The translations under genes and the position numbers were made by a program. Below, piece after piece: positions 60,825-64,000 of a stretch of 64,000 nt of DNA. Source of the DNA: Spongiactinospora sp. TRM90649. GTDB lineage: Bacteria; Actinomycetota; Actinomycetes; Streptosporangiales; Streptosporangiaceae. The notes beneath the pieces were generated by a model. It had not been told where the DNA came from. It saw nothing but the letters and a program-made list of their open reading frames with translations, and did not search any database. The stretch covers positions 186,001-250,000 of the forward strand of contig NZ_JARLTC010000006.1 in the NCBI RefSeq assembly GCF_029382225.1, given 5' to 3'. Position 1 is the first letter of the stretch. Every line of letters begins with the position of its first letter.

Positions 60825-61943
60825 TCAGCTCCGCTCTGCGGGGTCTGCGAGGGCCCGGGCGGGCACCACCAGCCGGACATCGGTGCCCTCGCCCGGCGGG
60901 GACGTCACGGTCAGGCGGGCGCCGATCAGCAGGGCGCGCTCCCGCATGCCGCGGACGCCCGCGCCGTCCGGCCTGGCCCCGCCGCGCCCGTCGTCGGTGA
61001 CCCGCAGCACCAGCCCGCCGGCCTCCGCCCGCAGTGACAGCCGCACGTGGCCCGCCTGCGCGTGGCGGGCCACATTGGTCAGCCCTTCCTGGGCGATCCT
61101 GTACAAGACGAGTTCCACCTCGTCGCTCATCTCCGGAAGGTCCGGGTCGATCGTCCGGGTCACCTCGACCCCGCCCGCCTCGGCCAGGTCGTTGGTGAGC
61201 GCGCTCAGCGCGCTCTGCAGGCCAAGGTCCTCCAGCACGCCCGGCCGCAGCCGCCGGGCGACCTGGCGCACCTCGTCCAGGCTGCCCCGGACCGTCTCCT
61301 GCACGGCCAGCAGCTCCGGCCGCAACTCCGCCGGGGCGCGGCCCAGCGTGTGCTTCAGGCTCAGCAGGACCACCGTGAGGCTCTGCCCGATCTCGTCGTG
61401 CAGCTCCCTGGCGATGCGCTTGCGCTCGCCCTCCTGCGCGGCCAGCGCGTGCGCGCTGCTCGCGCTGCGCTCGGCCTCCAGCCGGTCGAGCATCCCGTTG
61501 AAGGTGTCGATCAGGCGGGTGAGGTCGCCGTTGCCGCTGTCGGTGAGACGGTCTCCGGCGCGCAGCAGATCGACCCGCTCCATCAGCGTGGTGAGCGCGT
61601 CCAGCGGTGCCAGGCTACGGCGCAGCAGCAGCGCGTTGGCCCCGAGGATCAGGGCCAGCCCGACGATCAGGATGGGCACCTCGGCCAGCAGCACGGGCGA
61701 GGACACCGTCGCGGGGGACACGGCGAGCGTGAGGGTCCCCAGCGCGAAGACCAGCCCGTTGATCACGAACACCCGGCGGAACAGCGCCTGCGCCGGTCGT
61801 GCCCCACGCTCCCCACCTCCCCGCGTTCGGTCCGTTTCGGATGTACCGTCGCGGGGGACGTGTGCGCCACCTCTCGTTCCGCGCGTACCGTTGCCGGGGG
61901 TGTCCGCGCCGCCTCCGCCGCCCCCGCCCTCCGCGTCGCTCAT
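60825..61943 (-). CDS. HAMP-type sensor histidine kinase
   Basis: 372 residues from the ATG at 61943, where AGAGG lies upstream. After a Gly/Arg-rich tail of about 50 residues come two membrane helices (VFVINGLVFALGTLTLAVSPATV; VLLAEVPILIVGLALILGANALLL), a HAMP-like region and the HisKA_3 domain with the His in ERKRIARELHDEIGQSLTVVLLSL. The ATPase domain has VLYRIAQEGLTNVARHAQAG and VTDDGRGGARPDGAGVRGMRERALLIGARLTV. The signal is unknown. Confidence 0.93.
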   Translation of the reverse strand: MSDAEGGGGGGGADTPGNGTRGTRGGAHVPRDGTSETDRTRGGGERGARPAQALFRRVFVINGLVFALGTLTLAVSPATVSSPVLLAEVPILIVGLALILGANALLLRRSLAPLDALTTLMERVDLLRAGDRLTDSGNGDLTRLIDTFNGMLDRLEAERSASSAHALAAQEGERKRIARELHDEIGQSLTVVLLSLKHTLGRAPAELRPELLAVQETVRGSLDEVRQVARRLRPGVLEDLGLQSALSALTNDLAEAGGVEVTRTIDPDLPEMSDEVELVLYRIAQEGLTNVARHAQAGHVRLSLRAEAGGLVLRVTDDGRGGARPDGAGVRGMRERALLIGARLTVTSPPGEGTDVRLVVPARALADPAERS

Positions 61944-62147
61944 CAACCCAGCCTCTTCGTAGCGGCCCCCGGTTGTCCATACGGGCCTGACCCCATCAAT
62001 TCGCCTTTTCTCTACACGTTCTACCCAGGCCGGTATGGGTGCTGGACCCAATGGCGGCGGGCGGCGATTCCGGGACAGACTGGGGCCACGGACACTTTAC
62101 GCAGTTGGGAGGCGTAGGGGCCGTGAGCGCCGCCGGGCCGGGGTCGG

Positions 62148-62378
62148 GTGCCCCGCCGTGCGCGGCCCGCCGTACAGGACGGTCCCGGCGGGCCCGAGGC
62201 GACCACGACCGGCGGCCGCCCCGTGCGGCGCCGGGTGCGCCTGCTCGAAGTGGCCGCCCTGATGGCCAGACTGCACAGCCCGCTCGTCGCCGTCGTGGAC
62301 ACCGACGGCGTACTGGTCGGCGCGATCCCCCTGGAGCGCCTGCTCACCAGCCTGGCGATCAGCGGCAGCGGCGGCTGA
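62148..62378 (+). CDS. Short CBS-domain protein or fragment
   Basis: 76 codons from GTG. The second half reads [43 protein letters not shown], the end of a CBS module. The first half shows no homology, so this is either a very small CBS protein or a truncated one whose N-terminal part was lost. It precedes the ArsB/NhaD-type transporter by 233 bases; CBS domains often pair with transporters of this class. Confidence 0.5.
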   Translation: MPRRARPAVQDGPGGPEATTTGGRPVRRRVRLLEVAALMARLHSPLVAVVDTDGVLVGAIPLERLLTSLAISGSGG

Positions 62379-62611
62379 CCCCGCCCCCGAAGCACGACTT
62401 ACCAGATACGGGCCGGATCCGCGGCCCGTGACCTTTCAGCGCGCGCATTTCCGGAGGTCCTCGTGTACCGCTTCGCCGCGCGGTCGTCCTCATCAGACGG
62501 CCGAACGCCTCACACTCATGCCCATGCATTCGCCCATGCCCGCGCTCGTGCTTCGAGCCGCGCCGCTCACGGCGCCGTGACGGACCGGACCGGACCGCCA
62601 GGGCCGGGCCG

Positions 62612-63901
62612 TTGACCGCGTTCGCCTCACTCGGCATCTTCCTGGTCGCCTTCTTCTACATCGCGACCGAGAAGGTGGACAAGGTAAAGGTCGTCCTCAT
62701 CGCGGCGGGCGCGATGGCGGTCCTCGGGCTCATCCCGGGCGCCCAGGTGTTCTTCTCAGAACACGCGGGCATCGACTGGAACGTCATCTTCCTGCTCTTC
62801 GGGATGATGGTGATCGTCGGGGTGATCAAGCAGACCGGACTGTTCGACTATCTGGCCATCTGGGCGGCGAAGAAGTCCCAGGGCCGGCCGTACCGGCTGA
62901 TGGTCATGCTGATGGCGATCACCGCCGTGGCGTCGCCGTTCCTGGACAACGTCACGACGATCATGCTGGTCGCCCCGGTGACGGTGATGGTCTGCGACCG
63001 GCTCAAGATCCCGGCGCAGCCGTACCTGATCGCCGAGGTGCTGGCCTCCAACATCGGCGGCGCCGCTACGCTGATCGGCGACCCTCCCAACATCATCATC
63101 GGCAGCCGGGCCGGGCTCACGTTCAACGACTTCCTGGTGCACATGGCCCCGGCCGTCGTGGTCATCTTCACCGTGTTCGTGCTGCTCAGCCGGGTGCTGT
63201 TCCGCGATTCGTTCATCTACAACCCCGAGCGGGTGGCGGCCGTGATGGCGCTCCAGGAGAAGCGGGCCATCACCGACCCCCGGCTCCTGCTCCGGTGCCT
63301 GTTGGTGCTGGGCGGGGTGATCGTGGGCTTCGGCCTGCACTCGGTGTTCCACATCGAGCCGTCGATCATCGCCCTGGTCGGGGCGGGGGTCATGATCCTG
63401 GTGGCCCGCACCGAGGTCTCCGACGTGCTGCGCGAGGTCGAGTGGCCCACGCTGGTCTTCTTCATGGGCCTGTTCGTGTTGGTCGCGGGGCTGGTGCACA
63501 CCGGCGTCATCGAGACCATCGGCACCTGGGTCATCCAGGCGCTCGGCGACGACTACTTCCTGGCGGCCACCGCGCTGCTGTTCGGTTCCACCGTGCTGGG
63601 GGCGTTCTTCGACAACATCCCATATGTCGCCGCGATGGCCCCGATCGTGGAGGGCCTGGTCGCGCAGGTCCCGGACGCGAACACCGGGCAGGCGCTGTGG
63701 TGGGCGTTCGCCTTCGGCGCCGACTTCGGCGGCAACGGCACCGCCGTGGCGGCCAGCGCGAACGTGGTCGCGATCGGCATCGCCGCCAGGACCGGCCACC
63801 GGATCAGCTTCTGGCAGTTCACCAAGTACGGAATCGTGGTCACGGCGATCAGCGCCCTGCTCGCGTGGGGTTACATCTGGCTGCGCTACTTCATGATCTG
63901 A
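62612..63901 (+). CDS. ArsB/NhaD (SLC13-type) ion transporter
   Basis: 429 residues, starting at TTG. Twelve or so transmembrane helices include VASPFLDNVTTIMLVAPVTVM and IGGAATLIGDPPNIIIGSRAGLTFNDF in the first half. The inverted-topology partner is DNIPYVAAMAPIVEGL and GADFGGNGTAVAASANVVA in the second half. These paired hairpin motifs mark the IT superfamily (arsenite, Na+/H+ or dicarboxylate transporters). No ars genes are near, so arsenite export is not implied; Na+/H+ or anion transport is as likely. Confidence 0.92.
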   Translation: MTAFASLGIFLVAFFYIATEKVDKVKVVLIAAGAMAVLGLIPGAQVFFSEHAGIDWNVIFLLFGMMVIVGVIKQTGLFDYLAIWAAKKSQGRPYRLMVMLMAITAVASPFLDNVTTIMLVAPVTVMVCDRLKIPAQPYLIAEVLASNIGGAATLIGDPPNIIIGSRAGLTFNDFLVHMAPAVVVIFTVFVLLSRVLFRDSFIYNPERVAAVMALQEKRAITDPRLLLRCLLVLGGVIVGFGLHSVFHIEPSIIALVGAGVMILVARTEVSDVLREVEWPTLVFFMGLFVLVAGLVHTGVIETIGTWVIQALGDDYFLAATALLFGSTVLGAFFDNIPYVAAMAPIVEGLVAQVPDANTGQALWWAFAFGADFGGNGTAVAASANVVAIGIAARTGHRISFWQFTKYGIVVTAISALLAWGYIWLRYFMI

Positions 63902-63923
63902 CCACTCCGCTGGGGGAGAAGCG

Positions 63924-63960
63924 CCCCCGGGCCCATCTCGCTCGGGCCCGGGGGTCTTTC
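63924..63960 (+). terminator. Strong terminator after the transporter
   Basis: CCCCCGGGCCC and GGGCCCGGGGG form a perfect 11-base stem around a nine-base loop (63924-63954), followed by TCTTTCCT. This is the clearest rho-independent terminator in the window. Confidence 0.85.
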
Positions 63961-64000
63961 CTGCGGGCGTCGCGCCCCCGCGTACTGGCGACGCCGGCTC

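Overview
The window is very GC-rich DNA with strong G/C bias at third codon positions, many GTG starts, an F420-type oxidoreductase, a mycothiol-era style actinobacterial housekeeping block and actinobacterial DUF families (DUF2017, DUF3039, DUF3352, DUF3618). This points to a chromosome of a filamentous actinomycete, probably of the Streptosporangiales (Nonomuraea/Streptosporangium-like). That assignment is an inference from gene content and style; no rRNA or other phylogenetic marker is present to prove it.

Layout. 1-9.5 kb: end of an ArsR-type regulator, a thioredoxin-TPR cochaperone, a luciferase-like oxidoreductase, an aldehyde dehydrogenase, a cytidylate-kinase-like protein, ACT-domain malic enzyme, YqgE, and a TetR regulator whose divergent MFS pump survives only as a C-terminal stub. 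9.5-15.2 kb: secreted M43-type metalloprotease translationally coupled to an MFS transporter, a membrane protein and a DEAD/DEAH helicase. 15.4-20.2 kb: the conserved actinobacterial block pncA-pncB / clpS-DUF2017-mec-cysO-cysM (NAD salvage, N-end-rule adaptor, CysO-dependent cysteine synthesis). 20.5-26.4 kb: a synteny break holding an SDR/DUF2867 protein, a broken LuxR-type HTH remnant, an intact LuxI-type acyl-homoserine-lactone synthase (rare in actinomycetes), a DUF3352 protein and a thioesterase. 26.5-29.4 kb: the block resumes with murI-MBL hydrolase-rph-rdgB. 29.4-38.1 kb: a membrane-anchored molybdopterin oxidoreductase, a YbaB-like protein with a Tox-PL-type toxin and its immunity protein, a MacB-like ABC exporter and a two-component system.

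38.3-46.6 kb is the most interesting part: an FxSxx-COOH-type cyclophane RiPP locus. It has a 63-residue precursor (fxsA), a radical SAM/SPASM maturase (fxsB), an HExxH peptide hydroxylase candidate and the divergent NB-ARC/TPR protein fxsT. Between precursor and maturase lie a SIR2-domain protein and an nSTAND-type ATPase, two proteins of the kinds found in NAD-depleting antiphage and signalling systems. The precursor carries a C-terminal extension after its FQSSL motif. Next to the locus (46.6-47.3 kb) an HNH endonuclease reading frame runs without a stop through a complete class I tRNA with a UAG anticodon and into a ribbon-helix-helix (ParD-like) protein.

47.4-64 kb: bcp, DUF3618, a D-threonine-aldolase-like enzyme, an AmaP/DUF6286 envelope-stress pair whose end overlaps a GT39-like glycosyltransferase by 264 bp, a gcvT-gcvH-sdaA operon under a tandem glycine riboswitch, a membrane-fused endonuclease/exonuclease/phosphatase, an HD hydrolase with a GlxA-type regulator, a PaaI thioesterase, a second NarL-type two-component system, a CBS-domain fragment and an ArsB/NhaD transporter with a strong terminator.

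All homology statements rest on recognition of motifs in the translated sequence; no database search was run.
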